A stretch of DNA of 64,000 bases from Chitinophaga pinensis (GCA_902167325.1 LR632930.1:2728001-2792000), one strand, 5' to 3'. Shown: positions 9,046 through 17,769, counted from the stretch's first letter. Notes: generated by a model not told the origin, from the sequence alone. Numbers and translations: made by a program.

Positions 9046-9888
9046 ATGCAAAGAATAACCAAAATCACAATATGGCTGCTGGCCGCAGGATGGCTGGCAG
9101 GATGCGAGAAGAAAGACGACCTGGTATATACGTCTGACGACGGGGTGTACTTCGATTTCAGCCTCAATTCACTCACCAATACCCGTACCGACAGTGTCCT
9201 CTATTCCTTCGCACTGTTCCCCGATAAATCGTTCGATACCGTGTTGCTGCCCGTGCGCATTTCCGGTAACCGGACAGGAGTGGCAAGGAAGTTAAGGGTA
9301 TCGCTGGTCACTAATAAAACCACTGCACAGGCGGGGCTTCATTACAAAGTGCTCGATGCCGAATACGTACTGCCCGCAGATTCCGGCAGGCTGGATATAC
9401 CGGTGGTGATCTACAACACCGATCCCCTGCTGGCGGAAAAGGCCGTGAAGCTCATGCTGCAACTGCAACCCACGGGCGATTTTAAGACCATGTTCCCGAA
9501 GCTCGATACGGCCAAGATCATCTTCTCCAACAGATTGGAAAAGCCACTCTGGTGGGATATATGGGTAGGAGAACTGGGTGATTACTCCCGCGTGAAGCAC
9601 GAACTGTTTATCCGCGTATCGGGCACCAATAAGTTGTCTGAAGACCGCACCGACTGGCAGGCCACGCCTAAGGTACTGTACCATACCCGCCGCTTCCGCG
9701 CGTTCCTTACCAATCCCAAAACCTGGACGGAAGAGAATCCCGAAGCAGGGTATGTGGTAACGCCCGGCGCTAACGGTACGCTGGAATTTTACCACAGCGA
9801 AAACACCGCGAAGAAATACGTGCTCACCCTTAACCCGGCCGACGGACGTTATTATTTCACCGATGAAGACGGAGATCCGGTCATCTAA
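9046..9888 (+). CDS. DUF4843-type lipoprotein
   Basis: A 280-residue exported protein with lipobox (WLAAGWLAGC, Cys20). The sequence (VYFDFSLNSLTNTRTDSVLYSF, then PVRISGNRTGVARKLRVSL) resembles the DUF4843 family, beta-rich surface lipoproteins usually encoded directly after SusD. It is probably an accessory surface-exposed binding protein. It lies 12 bases after susD and 12 bases before the next lipoprotein gene, so one operon is likely. No catalytic motif is visible. Confidence 0.75.
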   Translation: MQRITKITIWLLAAGWLAGCEKKDDLVYTSDDGVYFDFSLNSLTNTRTDSVLYSFALFPDKSFDTVLLPVRISGNRTGVARKLRVSLVTNKTTAQAGLHYKVLDAEYVLPADSGRLDIPVVIYNTDPLLAEKAVKLMLQLQPTGDFKTMFPKLDTAKIIFSNRLEKPLWWDIWVGELGDYSRVKHELFIRVSGTNKLSEDRTDWQATPKVLYHTRRFRAFLTNPKTWTEENPEAGYVVTPGANGTLEFYHSENTAKKYVLTLNPADGRYYFTDEDGDPVI

Positions 9889-9900
9889 TCCTGCCAAGCC

Positions 9901-11319
9901 ATGAAAAAGATATATCTGTTCATACTCTGCCTGTCGGCCATTATAGCAGGCTGTTACAAGGATAAGGGCAATTACGATTATGTGGAAGTACCGGCGCCCG
10001 CCATGTCCGGCCTGGACTCTGTGTACCACGTGATGTCTGGCGACAGCCTCATCGTAGCGCCCCAAATTACGCTGAAAAGCGGCGGCAATAACTATTCCTG
10101 CGAATGGAAGATTATGGTGCCCGAGCGGGCTACTACCGACGATTACTTCACCCGCGATCTGCGTATCGTGTTCGGTCTTGGTGCCGGGCGGTATAATGTA
10201 TTGCTGAAATTGACGGACAATAATACCGGCCAGAAGTACTATTACGACTTCGTGATCAGCGGGTCCACTTCCTTTACCAAAGGCTCACTGGTATTGAGCG
10301 GTAACGGCACTGCCACATCGCTTTCGTTCATCAAGCCGGATGGTACGCTGCAGGCCGATATCTACGAAGCCATCAACAAGAAGGCCATGCCCGGAGGGCC
10401 ATTGCAGATCACGCATGTGCGCAACCAGTTCTACATGAACCAGATCACGCAGTACTGGCTCACCTTTTCGGGCAGTAACGACGGAGGTGTGCTCATTGAT
10501 GCTAATACCCTTACGCAGGTACGTACGTTGAAAGAGAACTGTTACAACCCCATGCCCGTTACCAAAGCCAACTACTTCCTCCGCAACCTCAACGGTACCA
10601 CTACTGCCATCATCAACGATCAGTTGTTTATGGGTACTTTTGAAACCGCACCCTTTGGTACCTATTACGGATACTTCGGCGTGGCGGTGAACGGTGAGTA
10701 CAAGCTGGCGCCGCAAATGTTGCAGGAGCTGGCAGATGGTGGTCAGTCGGTTTCTCATTTCCTCGCATTCGACAAAGAGAAGAAACGCTTCCTGCGCTTT
10801 TTACCCGGCACTTACCTCGATACCACTTACACCGTGATGGATTCCGCCTTCGTTCCCAAGCACCTGAAGATGGATCTGCTGTACATGGAGAAGTTCAGTG
10901 ATAATGACATTTTCGCTTACTGCGATTCACTCGGTAAAACCATGCAGCTACGCTTCGGCATCGACTGGAAGAACGGCAAGCAGCTCTTCCGTGCCAGAGA
11001 AATGAAGAAGTTTAAAGGTGATAGTCTGGTTACTGCAACTACCAAATGGGCTATATCGCCCGTAGGTGTGTTCTATTTCTCCGGCAATGGGAAGATCTAC
11101 CGGTACAATCCGCTGAATGAAGAGATTCGTGAGCTGAATGCTGCGTTTGGCGGTAAAGACATTACATTGCTGAAGGTGGAACAGAACGGGAACCTGTTGG
11201 TAGCAGGAGTGGAAGGGGAAGTACATTTCCTGAATACTGCTGTAGGCCAGTTTGGTGAACTGCTGCGTAAAACAACGGGCATACCCGGCGCCCCCACTGA
11301 TATATTCATCCGCGATTAA
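9901..11319 (+). CDS. PKD-like family lipoprotein
   Basis: The product has 472 residues and a lipoprotein leader (MKKIYLFILCLSAIIAGC, Cys18), then KDKGNYDYVEVPAPAM, an opening I associate with the PKD-like lipoprotein family found after SusD and DUF4843 genes in Bacteroidota. The N-terminal part (about 25-120) looks like a PKD-like beta-sandwich; the rest contains repeated beta-strand-like segments consistent with a propeller. Likely a surface or periplasmic binding component of the uptake system; no catalytic residues recognised. Confidence 0.7.
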   Translation: MKKIYLFILCLSAIIAGCYKDKGNYDYVEVPAPAMSGLDSVYHVMSGDSLIVAPQITLKSGGNNYSCEWKIMVPERATTDDYFTRDLRIVFGLGAGRYNVLLKLTDNNTGQKYYYDFVISGSTSFTKGSLVLSGNGTATSLSFIKPDGTLQADIYEAINKKAMPGGPLQITHVRNQFYMNQITQYWLTFSGSNDGGVLIDANTLTQVRTLKENCYNPMPVTKANYFLRNLNGTTTAIINDQLFMGTFETAPFGTYYGYFGVAVNGEYKLAPQMLQELADGGQSVSHFLAFDKEKKRFLRFLPGTYLDTTYTVMDSAFVPKHLKMDLLYMEKFSDNDIFAYCDSLGKTMQLRFGIDWKNGKQLFRAREMKKFKGDSLVTATTKWAISPVGVFYFSGNGKIYRYNPLNEEIRELNAAFGGKDITLLKVEQNGNLLVAGVEGEVHFLNTAVGQFGELLRKTTGIPGAPTDIFIRD

Positions 11320-11347
11320 CCTTTGCCACACTTTACAAAATGAAACC

Positions 11348-12505
11348 ATGAACATACGTATCGTATCATCAAAAACCATTGCCATCCTGGCAGCTGCGGT
11401 GATGCCCGTGGCTGCTCAGGCACAGTCAGGCAAATTTATCCTGAAGGGTAAGATCGGGCAGCTGAATGCGCCTGCTATTATTTATTTCGACCGGTCGGAG
11501 GGCGATGAGCGCATCCTCGATTCCGCTGTGCTGAAGAACGGAGCATTCTCTTTTACCGGAACCACTGCAGACCCGGGACTGATGCTCCTTGTGCTGAGTA
11601 AAGACGGTAAAAGGATCGAGAACATGGGGCAGGGGATGGATCGCAGGATCATGTACCTCGAACCGGGAACCATTACGGTTACTTCCGCTACTGATATGGC
11701 GGAGGCCACCATTTCAGGGTCAAAGCTGAATACGGCGGATGCGGAATACAAGAAGCACCTGCAGCCTTATGAAGATCAGATGGCTGTCATTAACAAGATA
11801 TGGGGTGATGCTACCGATGAGCAGCGCCGCGATACGACGCTTACCAATTCCCTGAACCTGAAGTTCCGCAAAGCGCTGGATGATAAGAAAGGATTGATCC
11901 GCGGATACGTGCAGAAGAACCCGAAATCTCCCGTAGCTGTGTTTGCATTGCAGGAACTGTCTGTCCATAACAACATGGATCTGGCGGAACTGGAGCCCCT
12001 TTTCGCCACGCTCCCTGAAAGTGCGCGTACTTCAGTTGCCGGGAAGCGTTTTGCCGGGAATATGGAGAAGAAAAAGACCATCGTGATAGGAGCAGTGGCT
12101 CCTGACTTCACACAGAACGATTTGAACGGTAAGCCCGTTAAGCTGTCTGACTTCCGGGGTAAATACGTGTTCCTCGACTTCTGGGCGAGCTGGTGCGGTC
12201 CCTGCCGTGCCGAGAATCCGCATGTGGTGAAGGCATACCGCCGGTTCAAGAGCAGCAATTTCGTTGTACTGAGCGTATCACTCGATCAGCCCGGCCGGAA
12301 AGATCTGTGGGAAGAAGCCATTAAAAAGGACGGACTGGAAGATTTTGTGCATGTGTCCGACCTGAAGTATTGGAACAATGCCGGTGTGAAGCTCTATGGC
12401 ATCCGTGGGGTGCCAGCCAACTTCCTCATCGACCCCCAGGGGAAGATTGTTGCTAAAGATCTGAGAGGTGCCGCGCTGGAAGAAGCGTTGGCTAAATATC
12501 TGTAA
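11348..12505 (+). CDS. TlpA-type thioredoxin with DUF4369-like N-terminus
   Basis: The 385-residue exported protein has a signal peptide (ILAAAVMPVAAQAQ), a DUF4369-like N-terminal domain (GKFILKGKIGQLNAPAIIYF, about 25-125), a helical middle region and a TlpA/AhpC-TSA thioredoxin domain (about 245-385) with active site FWASWCGPCRAENPH. It probably reduces or isomerises disulfides in the periplasm. It is the last gene of the sigma/FecR/SusCD locus and is followed by a terminator. An upstream extension of the frame overlaps the previous gene; the ATG at 11348 gives a proper signal peptide. Confidence 0.88.
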   Translation: MNIRIVSSKTIAILAAAVMPVAAQAQSGKFILKGKIGQLNAPAIIYFDRSEGDERILDSAVLKNGAFSFTGTTADPGLMLLVLSKDGKRIENMGQGMDRRIMYLEPGTITVTSATDMAEATISGSKLNTADAEYKKHLQPYEDQMAVINKIWGDATDEQRRDTTLTNSLNLKFRKALDDKKGLIRGYVQKNPKSPVAVFALQELSVHNNMDLAELEPLFATLPESARTSVAGKRFAGNMEKKKTIVIGAVAPDFTQNDLNGKPVKLSDFRGKYVFLDFWASWCGPCRAENPHVVKAYRRFKSSNFVVLSVSLDQPGRKDLWEEAIKKDGLEDFVHVSDLKYWNNAGVKLYGIRGVPANFLIDPQGKIVAKDLRGAALEEALAKYL

Positions 12506-12540
12506 CTGTATATTATCCTGACGAATCCCTATGATTCCCT

Positions 12541-12576
12541 CAGCCCGTCCGGTCACCACCGGGCGGGCTGTTTTTT
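12541..12576 (+). terminator. terminator of the 2.2-12.5 kb locus
   Basis: A GC-rich inverted repeat (12541-12553 with 12558-12570, one mismatch) is followed by six T residues. Confidence 0.75.
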
Positions 12577-12604
12577 AAACCAATCAGAAACAGGTGTTTG
12601 TTCT

Positions 12605-13555
12605 TCAATTATGAATACGATCAAATCGTTCAATCAATAAGTCAGTATATTTTTGTTTAAAGTCTTCTGAGAGGAAGGATATTTTTATCAGATCCATAGC
12701 CAGTTTTTCGTTTCTTGAAAAGCGGTTAAATACACCTTCTATTTGCCGGTCTGTCAGTCCTAAGCTCTTTCCGAATTCCATTAATCGAACACGATTTATT
12801 TTGTTTTTCCTTGCAGTGAGAGTAAGCGCTATTTCTTCAGTATCGGACGGATTTACGATTGCTACATTCAGTAAGTCGTATGCCGGGGCCAGACTCCAGG
12901 TGCCATCGCCCTTAGCTATCATCGAGAAATTCTTCAGGTGCATATCGTTATTGCCGGTAAGGAAACAGAAAACTGTTAATTCGAAAAAGTTAGTCAGGTC
13001 AAGTAGTGTATTCTCTGCATATTTCTCAATGGCTTTCCCCACCCGTTCCATGGAGCTTTTGTATTTATCGAAGGCCTCCAGGATCTGGAACATATCCAGC
13101 ATGTGAATTTTTTCTCCATCGCTTGTGCGGTCAATACGTTTTGTGATATAGGACAACTCTCCGGATCGTAATCGGATCAGGCTTGAGGGGACCACCTGCA
13201 ACCCGAAGGATTCAGCAATCCGCATTGTTACATGCTCGTTTTGCGGCATTTCGGGATAGTCTGCATTAGGTGGTTTGAGTATATAGTTGCCACCAAGTGC
13301 TCCTACTATGGTAAGGCGCTTGTTATTTCCCTCCTCCAAAACATCATTGACTAATGATAAAGATAACTTAGGCTGAACTCCCGGCACTGTTATGCTTCGC
13401 TGAACAACATTTGCTGCCAGATCAGCCATTTGTTCCAGGTTGTATTCCAGCTTTGGTGGCTCATCAGTTCCAAAGAATTCCCTGCTGCAACGGGAATGGA
13501 AATCAGTTTGCCCTTCCTCTAATTGTTGGTAACAATATAAACAGTGGTTATTCAT
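12605..13555 (-). CDS. hipT: HipT/HipA-type serine/threonine kinase toxin
   Basis: This 316-residue protein has the HipA kinase core without the usual N-terminal subdomain, which is a separate gene here as in HipBST systems. Visible elements: a possible zinc knuckle (Cys5, Cys8, His20, Cys23), the SITVPGVQPK loop (54-63) equivalent to the autophosphorylation/gate loop, the ATP lysine in YILKPP (Lys93), the catalytic GNNDMHLKNFS (Asp204) and the metal-binding PAYDLLN (Asp227). HipA-family toxins phosphorylate targets such as aminoacyl-tRNA synthetases; the target here is unknown. The ATG at 13555 overlaps the hipS stop by 8 bases; a TTG at 13567 is less likely. All catalytic residues are intact. 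Confidence 0.88.
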   Translation of the reverse strand: MNNHCLYCYQQLEEGQTDFHSRCSREFFGTDEPPKLEYNLEQMADLAANVVQRSITVPGVQPKLSLSLVNDVLEEGNNKRLTIVGALGGNYILKPPNADYPEMPQNEHVTMRIAESFGLQVVPSSLIRLRSGELSYITKRIDRTSDGEKIHMLDMFQILEAFDKYKSSMERVGKAIEKYAENTLLDLTNFFELTVFCFLTGNNDMHLKNFSMIAKGDGTWSLAPAYDLLNVAIVNPSDTEEIALTLTARKNKINRVRLMEFGKSLGLTDRQIEGVFNRFSRNEKLAMDLIKISFLSEDFKQKYTDLLIERFDRIHN

Positions 13556-13880
13556 TTTCGGTTTCAATTGGTATTACACTTACGGCACCTATACAATTTT
13601 GACAGCAGGCTAATAAAAGCCCCATCCTGTCATTAGGATTTAGTTTCCAATTCCTGCTGGCAATTTTCAACAGCCATCCCTCCGGAATCAGTCCTTCAAA
13701 GAAAGGGAACAACCTCGTTTCTTTATAAGGCTCTTTCCTTACAGGCATTGTAAAGGCAAGAAATTGATCCTTGTGGTTTTGTACGTATTCATCCTCATAC
13801 TGAAACACGAATTCTCCATCGTCCGTTTCAGTAAGGTAACCGGCAAAATCATTCTTATAAAATATCTTCGCTTGTCTCAT
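13548..13880 (-). CDS. hipS: HipS-like protein (stand-alone HipA N-terminal domain)
   Basis: The 110-residue protein corresponds to the N-terminal subdomain of HipA, with the hallmark RLFPFFEGLIPEGWLL (about 56-71). In the HipBST system the equivalent small protein HipS acts as the antitoxin, while HipB represses and boosts. It overlaps hipB by 26 bases and hipT by 8, so the three are translationally coupled. A CCQNC cluster near the C-terminus (about 92-96) is notable. HipS function is assigned by gene order and homology only. Confidence 0.82.
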   Translation of the reverse strand: MRQAKIFYKNDFAGYLTETDDGEFVFQYEDEYVQNHKDQFLAFTMPVRKEPYKETRLFPFFEGLIPEGWLLKIASRNWKLNPNDRMGLLLACCQNCIGAVSVIPIETENE

Positions 13881-14088
13881 CCTTTGAAATCAGTTTTAAA
13901 CTTATAGGAACCAGCGTATGGCCAAACATTTTAAGTACCTGGTTTACTTTTTCAAGTTGGAGATCATTTTTCCCCTGTTCAATTTTTCGTACCACTGTTA
14001 GCGCAACGCCAGCTTTCTCTGCAAATTCCTGCTGAGTAAGACCGGCTTCCTTACGCTTTAACTTTACAAAGTCTTGCAGCGAATTCAT
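13855..14088 (-). CDS. hipB: HipB-type XRE-family antitoxin/repressor
   Basis: A 77-residue helix-turn-helix protein: FVKLKRKEAGLTQQEFAEKAGVALTVVRKIEQGKNDLQLEKVNQVLKMFG is a textbook XRE DNA-binding domain, followed by a short tail. It is the first gene of the hipBST operon and should bind the four TATAT-N8-ATATA sites just upstream (14092-14233), repressing the operon. Confidence 0.9.
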   Translation of the reverse strand: MNSLQDFVKLKRKEAGLTQQEFAEKAGVALTVVRKIEQGKNDLQLEKVNQVLKMFGHTLVPISLKLISKDETSEDIL

Positions 14089-14091
14089 TAT

Positions 14092-14233
14092 TATATGCTT
14101 TTAGATATAAATGTACGAAGAATTCAAGACTTTATATGCTTTTGGATATAATAGTGTAGTTGAGTAATCTGGTTTATATTGAAATGCATATAAATTACTT
14201 ATGAATGGTTCTATTTATATGCAAATGCATACG
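14092..14233 (-). promoter_or_regulatory. four phased HipB operator sites
   Basis: Four inverted repeats of the form TATAT-N8-ATATA lie immediately before hipB: 14092-14109, 14133-14150, 14175-14192 (all exact) and 14216-14233 (right half ATACG). The half-site/8-base-spacer geometry equals that of the E. coli HipB operator (TATCC-N8-GGATA). Start-to-start distances are 41, 42 and 41 bases, close to four helical turns, so bound repressors would sit on one face of the DNA. The promoter itself was not identified and presumably lies among the sites. Confidence 0.75.
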
Positions 14234-14285
14234 CTTATGATAATTCATGGGTTACAAAGTTTCTTGGGTATCACCACTTAAATAA

Positions 14286-14399
14286 GGTCAAAAGGCAGTG
14301 AAAGGCAGTGTAGAGGCAGTCAACCCTTAGTGTAACGGACTTCTAAAGGCAGTGGAAAGGCAGTCCGGAGGCAGTAAGAAGGCAATGAAGAGGCAGGAA
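14286..14399 (+). repeat. 114-bp GGCAGT-rich repeat, copy A
   Basis: The unit carries eight GGCAGT-like motifs spaced mostly 10-11 bases apart. An inverted copy with about five substitutions and no gaps is at 48087-48200. The rest of the 14234-14642 spacer contains no convincing gene, only scattered relics of the same motif. Confidence 0.8.
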
Positions 14400-14642
14400 T
14401 GTAATGTTTCCGGAAGTGTAAGCGCCTGGAACAACTGTAAACCGCCATCAGGAAAAAATTGAGAACTGTAAACTTTTGTCAGGATTTTTAACAATGGTCA
14501 TGAACCTATCAGAAAGGTAAAAGGCAGATTAATGCTGTTTAGCCTGATGACAGAGGAGCGTGTTAATAGCTAATTTGGGCAGGAAAAGGGGCAAAAAGGA
14601 GCTGATGCCCGTTTAAAGCTGCCTGGGTTCATTGAAACAAAA

Positions 14643-14664
14643 AAGCCGCCCAAATGGGCAGCTT
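14643..14664 (-). terminator. terminator after bioB
   Basis: A 9-bp stem (14643-14651 with 14656-14664, one mismatch) is followed, on the minus strand, by a run of T residues. Confidence 0.7.
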
Positions 14665-14686
14665 TTCCAAAATTTTATAGATATGC

Positions 14687-15709
14687 TTAATGAGCATGTG
14701 CGTGGTCGTGTGCGTGTTCATGCGAATGATCGCAGCATCCGCCGGCAGCTTTCTCATCTTTGAAGGCTTCGCGGGGTTTGAGGCCCAGCAGCTGGAACAT
14801 CATGTTATCTTCTTCGAAAGAAGGGTTCTTGGTGGTCAGGAGCTTTTCGCCGGTAAAGATGGAGTTAGCGCCTGCCATGAAGCACATAGCCTGCTCGGAT
14901 ACGCTCATTTCCGCACGGCCCGCACTGAGGCGTACCATGGATTTGGGCATGAGGAGGCGGGCAGTGGCGATCATGCGTACCATATCCCAGAATTCTACCT
15001 TGGGCATATGCTCCAGCGGGGTGCCTGCCACGCGGGTAAGTGCGTTGATGGGCACGGAATCCGGATGCTCAGGCATGGTAGACAGGGTGGCCAGCATATT
15101 GATACGGTCTTCATGGCTTTCACCCAGACCGATGATGCCGCCGCAGCATACCGTAACACCTGCCTTGCGCACATTGTTGAGCGTATTGAGGCGGTCGTCG
15201 TACGTGCGGGTGGTGATCACTTCACCATAGTATTCGCTGGAAGTATCCAGGTTGTGATTGTAGGAGTAAAGTCCTGCTTCGGCCAGCTTCTGCGCCTGTG
15301 ATTCGGTGAGCATACCGAGGGTGCAGCATACTTCCATGCCGATCTCGTTTACGCCTTTCACCATATCCAGTACGCGGTCGAAATCGCGGTTGTCGCGTAC
15401 TTCGCGCCATGCGGCACCCATACAGAAGCGGGTAGAACCTGCTTCTTTGGCTTTCTGTGCATATTCCAGCACTTTATCTTTCTGCATGAGCGCCTGCACA
15501 TCCACGCCTGTATTGTAGCGGGCAGCCTGGGGGCAGTAAGAGCAGTCTTCGGAACATCCGCCCGTTTTGATGGAAAGCAGGGTACATACCTGCACCTCTG
15601 CCGTATCCTGATATTCACGGTGCACAGTGGCGGCACGGTACATCAGTTCCAGCAACGGTGTGTTATAGATGTCCTTGATTTCTTCGATAGTCCAGTTGTG
15701 ACGGATCAT
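14687..15709 (-). CDS. bioB: biotin synthase with His-rich C-terminal tail
   Basis: BioB (340 aa) is the radical-SAM enzyme that inserts sulfur into dethiobiotin. The SAM cluster motif CSEDCSYC, the YNHNLDTS segment, the ICCGGI-like [11 protein letters not shown] and the RLSAGR motif that carries the [2Fe-2S] arginine ligand are all present. The ATG at 15709 fits the family start; the frame extends 12 codons further without homology. Unusual is the C-terminus: after GGCC the protein ends with alternating histidines ([14 protein letters not shown]), likely a metal-binding tail. No other biotin gene is in the window. Confidence 0.95.
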   Translation of the reverse strand: MIRHNWTIEEIKDIYNTPLLELMYRAATVHREYQDTAEVQVCTLLSIKTGGCSEDCSYCPQAARYNTGVDVQALMQKDKVLEYAQKAKEAGSTRFCMGAAWREVRDNRDFDRVLDMVKGVNEIGMEVCCTLGMLTESQAQKLAEAGLYSYNHNLDTSSEYYGEVITTRTYDDRLNTLNNVRKAGVTVCCGGIIGLGESHEDRINMLATLSTMPEHPDSVPINALTRVAGTPLEHMPKVEFWDMVRMIATARLLMPKSMVRLSAGRAEMSVSEQAMCFMAGANSIFTGEKLLTTKNPSFEEDNMMFQLLGLKPREAFKDEKAAGGCCDHSHEHAHDHAHAH

Positions 15710-15729
15710 ACTAGTCAGGTATTTAGCGG

Positions 15730-15737
15730 CAAACCTA
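15730..15737 (-). promoter_or_regulatory. -7 element TAGGTTTG of bioB
   Basis: An exact TAnnTTTG match on the minus strand, 20 bases before the bioB ATG. Confidence 0.45.
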
Positions 15738-15770
15738 TGAAACAATTATGAAAAATCCAGTAGCTGCCTT

Positions 15771-16871
15771 TTACAGATACTGGAAGTTGGTTTTAGGGGT
15801 AATGTTGAGCAACGTCTGGTAAATGAGGCGGATGGTGTTCTCCACATCGTCCTTTTTGATCATTTCCACCGTGGTGTGCATGTAGCGCAGGGGGATGGAG
15901 ATGAGGGCCGAAGGGGTACCGTCGTTCGAATACGCAAATGCGTCTGTATCGGTGCCCGTGCTGCGGCTAACGGCGTGTAGCTGGTGGGGGATGTCTTCCT
16001 TCTTCGCGGTTTTGATGATAAGATCGCGGAGGATGTTATGTACTGCAGGGCCGTAAGTAATACTGGGACCGCTGCCGCATTTGATCTCACCTTCGATGTT
16101 CTTATTGATCATGGGCGTGGTGGTATCGTGCGTAACATCGGTGATGATGGCCACATTGGCCTTGATGCGCTTGGCGATCATTTCCGCGCCGCGCAGCCCC
16201 ACTTCTTCCTGTACTGCGTTTACGATATAAAGACCGAAAGGCAGACGCTGCTTGTTTTCTTTCAGCAGACGGGCTACTTCCGCGATCATGAAACCACCGA
16301 TGCGGTTGTCGAGCGCGCGGCAGATGAAGTAATCGTAGTTCAGTTCTTCGAACATATCATCGAACGTTACCACACAGCCTACGTGGATGCCGAGGTCGTC
16401 CACTTCTTTGCGGGAGCGGGCGCCGCAGTCGAGGAAAATGTTGTCTACTTTAGGTTGTGGTTCTTTGCCATCGCCGCTGCGGAGGCGGGTATGGATGGCG
16501 GGCCAGCCGAATACGGCTTTCACGATCCCTTTCTCAGTATGGATATTTACGCGTTTGCTGGGAGCAATGGCCTGGTCAGACCCGCCGTTGCGGATCACAT
16601 AAATGAGGCCTTCCGGAGAGATGTAGTTCACAAACCAGGAGATCTCATCGGCATGCGCCTCAATCACCACTTTAAAGGCTGCTTCGGGGTTGATCACCCC
16701 AACGGCGGAGCCGTATGCATCCACGATGGTATCGTCAATATATGGTTTCAGGTATTCCAGCCAGAGCTTCTGTCCTTCCTTCTCAAACCCGGTAGGAGAA
16801 GGGTTATTCAGGTAATTACGCAGAAAAGTCATTGACTCCTTCGTCAGTATCGATTTCGTTTTTTTGGCCAT
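15771..16871 (-). CDS. M42-family metallo-aminopeptidase
   Basis: This 366-residue protein belongs to peptidase family M42 (glutamyl aminopeptidase/TET type), cytoplasmic di-metal exopeptidases that often form dodecamers. Metal and catalytic sites are visible: EAHADEISWFV, the ALDNRIGG aspartate, VQEEVGLRGA (catalytic Glu pair), ITDVTHDT and the C-terminal IPLRYMHTTVEM histidine. Length is normal. It has a -7 element 23 bases upstream of its start. Confidence 0.92.
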   Translation of the reverse strand: MAKKTKSILTKESMTFLRNYLNNPSPTGFEKEGQKLWLEYLKPYIDDTIVDAYGSAVGVINPEAAFKVVIEAHADEISWFVNYISPEGLIYVIRNGGSDQAIAPSKRVNIHTEKGIVKAVFGWPAIHTRLRSGDGKEPQPKVDNIFLDCGARSRKEVDDLGIHVGCVVTFDDMFEELNYDYFICRALDNRIGGFMIAEVARLLKENKQRLPFGLYIVNAVQEEVGLRGAEMIAKRIKANVAIITDVTHDTTTPMINKNIEGEIKCGSGPSITYGPAVHNILRDLIIKTAKKEDIPHQLHAVSRSTGTDTDAFAYSNDGTPSALISIPLRYMHTTVEMIKKDDVENTIRLIYQTLLNITPKTNFQYL

Positions 16872-16894
16872 TGTTGTTACGGTTATATATCCTT

Positions 16895-16902
16895 CAAATG
16901 TA
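16895..16902 (-). promoter_or_regulatory. -7 element TACATTTG of the M42 peptidase gene
   Basis: An exact TAnnTTTG match on the minus strand, 23 bases before the ATG at 16871. Confidence 0.4.
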
Positions 16903-16914
16903 AGGAATTCCGGA

Positions 16915-17769
16915 TCAAATGCCCCCTGCCAGCCGCCACAGGAGGTGAATGAGGGCGGAAAATGCCATCAGTCCGTCGAGCTGGAAGTAGTAAACATAAT
17001 CGGATGGGTGGGTTTGTGCATAGTTTTTCACGCTCCATACCACGGCTACTGCCGCGAGGAGACTGAACAGTACAAACAGGGGCAGCACTGGCGCGAGCGC
17101 GATGGCAAACAAGGCTGCGATGAGGAGGGAGGCGTAGTAGAGTTTATTGAGATGCGGCTCTTCTAGGGAGGTGATGAGGCTGCGGATGCCTTCGGCACGG
17201 TCTTCTTCCCGGTCGCGGTGATCGAACAGGATGCAGATGGCATATATGAGGAAAAAGCGGTAGATGGAAAGATATGCCGCGTCCATGAAAGTGACCTTAG
17301 TGGTATCTGCGATGAGGTAGGGCAGGAGGGTGGTCACATACATCCATACGAAAGCAAGGAAGATGGTTTTGCCGATGGCGATCTTCTTCAGCCAACGGAA
17401 TGTGGCATGCGGTACTTTGGGTGCGGAATAAAGGAAAGTGAGGATCACCGCGCCGCTGAGCGGCAGCCAGTGCTGGACGAGCTGCAACCCATACCAGGCA
17501 GCGCCCATCAGACCTATGAGGCAACCCATGAGCTGGAGCCTTCTCTGCCGTTGCCCCCACAAGATCCTTTCCGAATGCTTTTCGGAGCCGGGAGTGAGGT
17601 ACCAGTGGAAGTTGTAGCTGCAGATAGTGGAGAAGAAAACGAAGCCGAAATAGGTGTTCTTATCCAGCGCAAGCCCCAGGATCTCCTCCGTTTCCCATAC
17701 CATCAGCAGGGCCACGAGGGCGATATAGATGGAGCTGAACAGTAAGAAATTGAAGAAACCGCGAAACAT
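16915..17769 (-). CDS. UbiA-like multi-pass membrane protein
   Basis: The 284-residue protein has about eight hydrophobic helices and the second Asp-rich signature of UbiA prenyltransferases, DHRDREEDRAEGIRSLIT (about 195-212). The first Asp-rich motif is not recognisable: the corresponding loop after the second helix reads SYNFHWYLTP. It may be a divergent UbiA-type transferase or a UbiA-fold protein with changed chemistry. I chose the ATG at 17769 (an upstream TTG at 17787 is possible), which lies five bases after a near-consensus -7 element. A menaquinone or lipid role is possible but not shown. Confidence 0.65.
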   Translation of the reverse strand: MFRGFFNFLLFSSIYIALVALLMVWETEEILGLALDKNTYFGFVFFSTICSYNFHWYLTPGSEKHSERILWGQRQRRLQLMGCLIGLMGAAWYGLQLVQHWLPLSGAVILTFLYSAPKVPHATFRWLKKIAIGKTIFLAFVWMYVTTLLPYLIADTTKVTFMDAAYLSIYRFFLIYAICILFDHRDREEDRAEGIRSLITSLEEPHLNKLYYASLLIAALFAIALAPVLPLFVLFSLLAAVAVVWSVKNYAQTHPSDYVYYFQLDGLMAFSALIHLLWRLAGGI

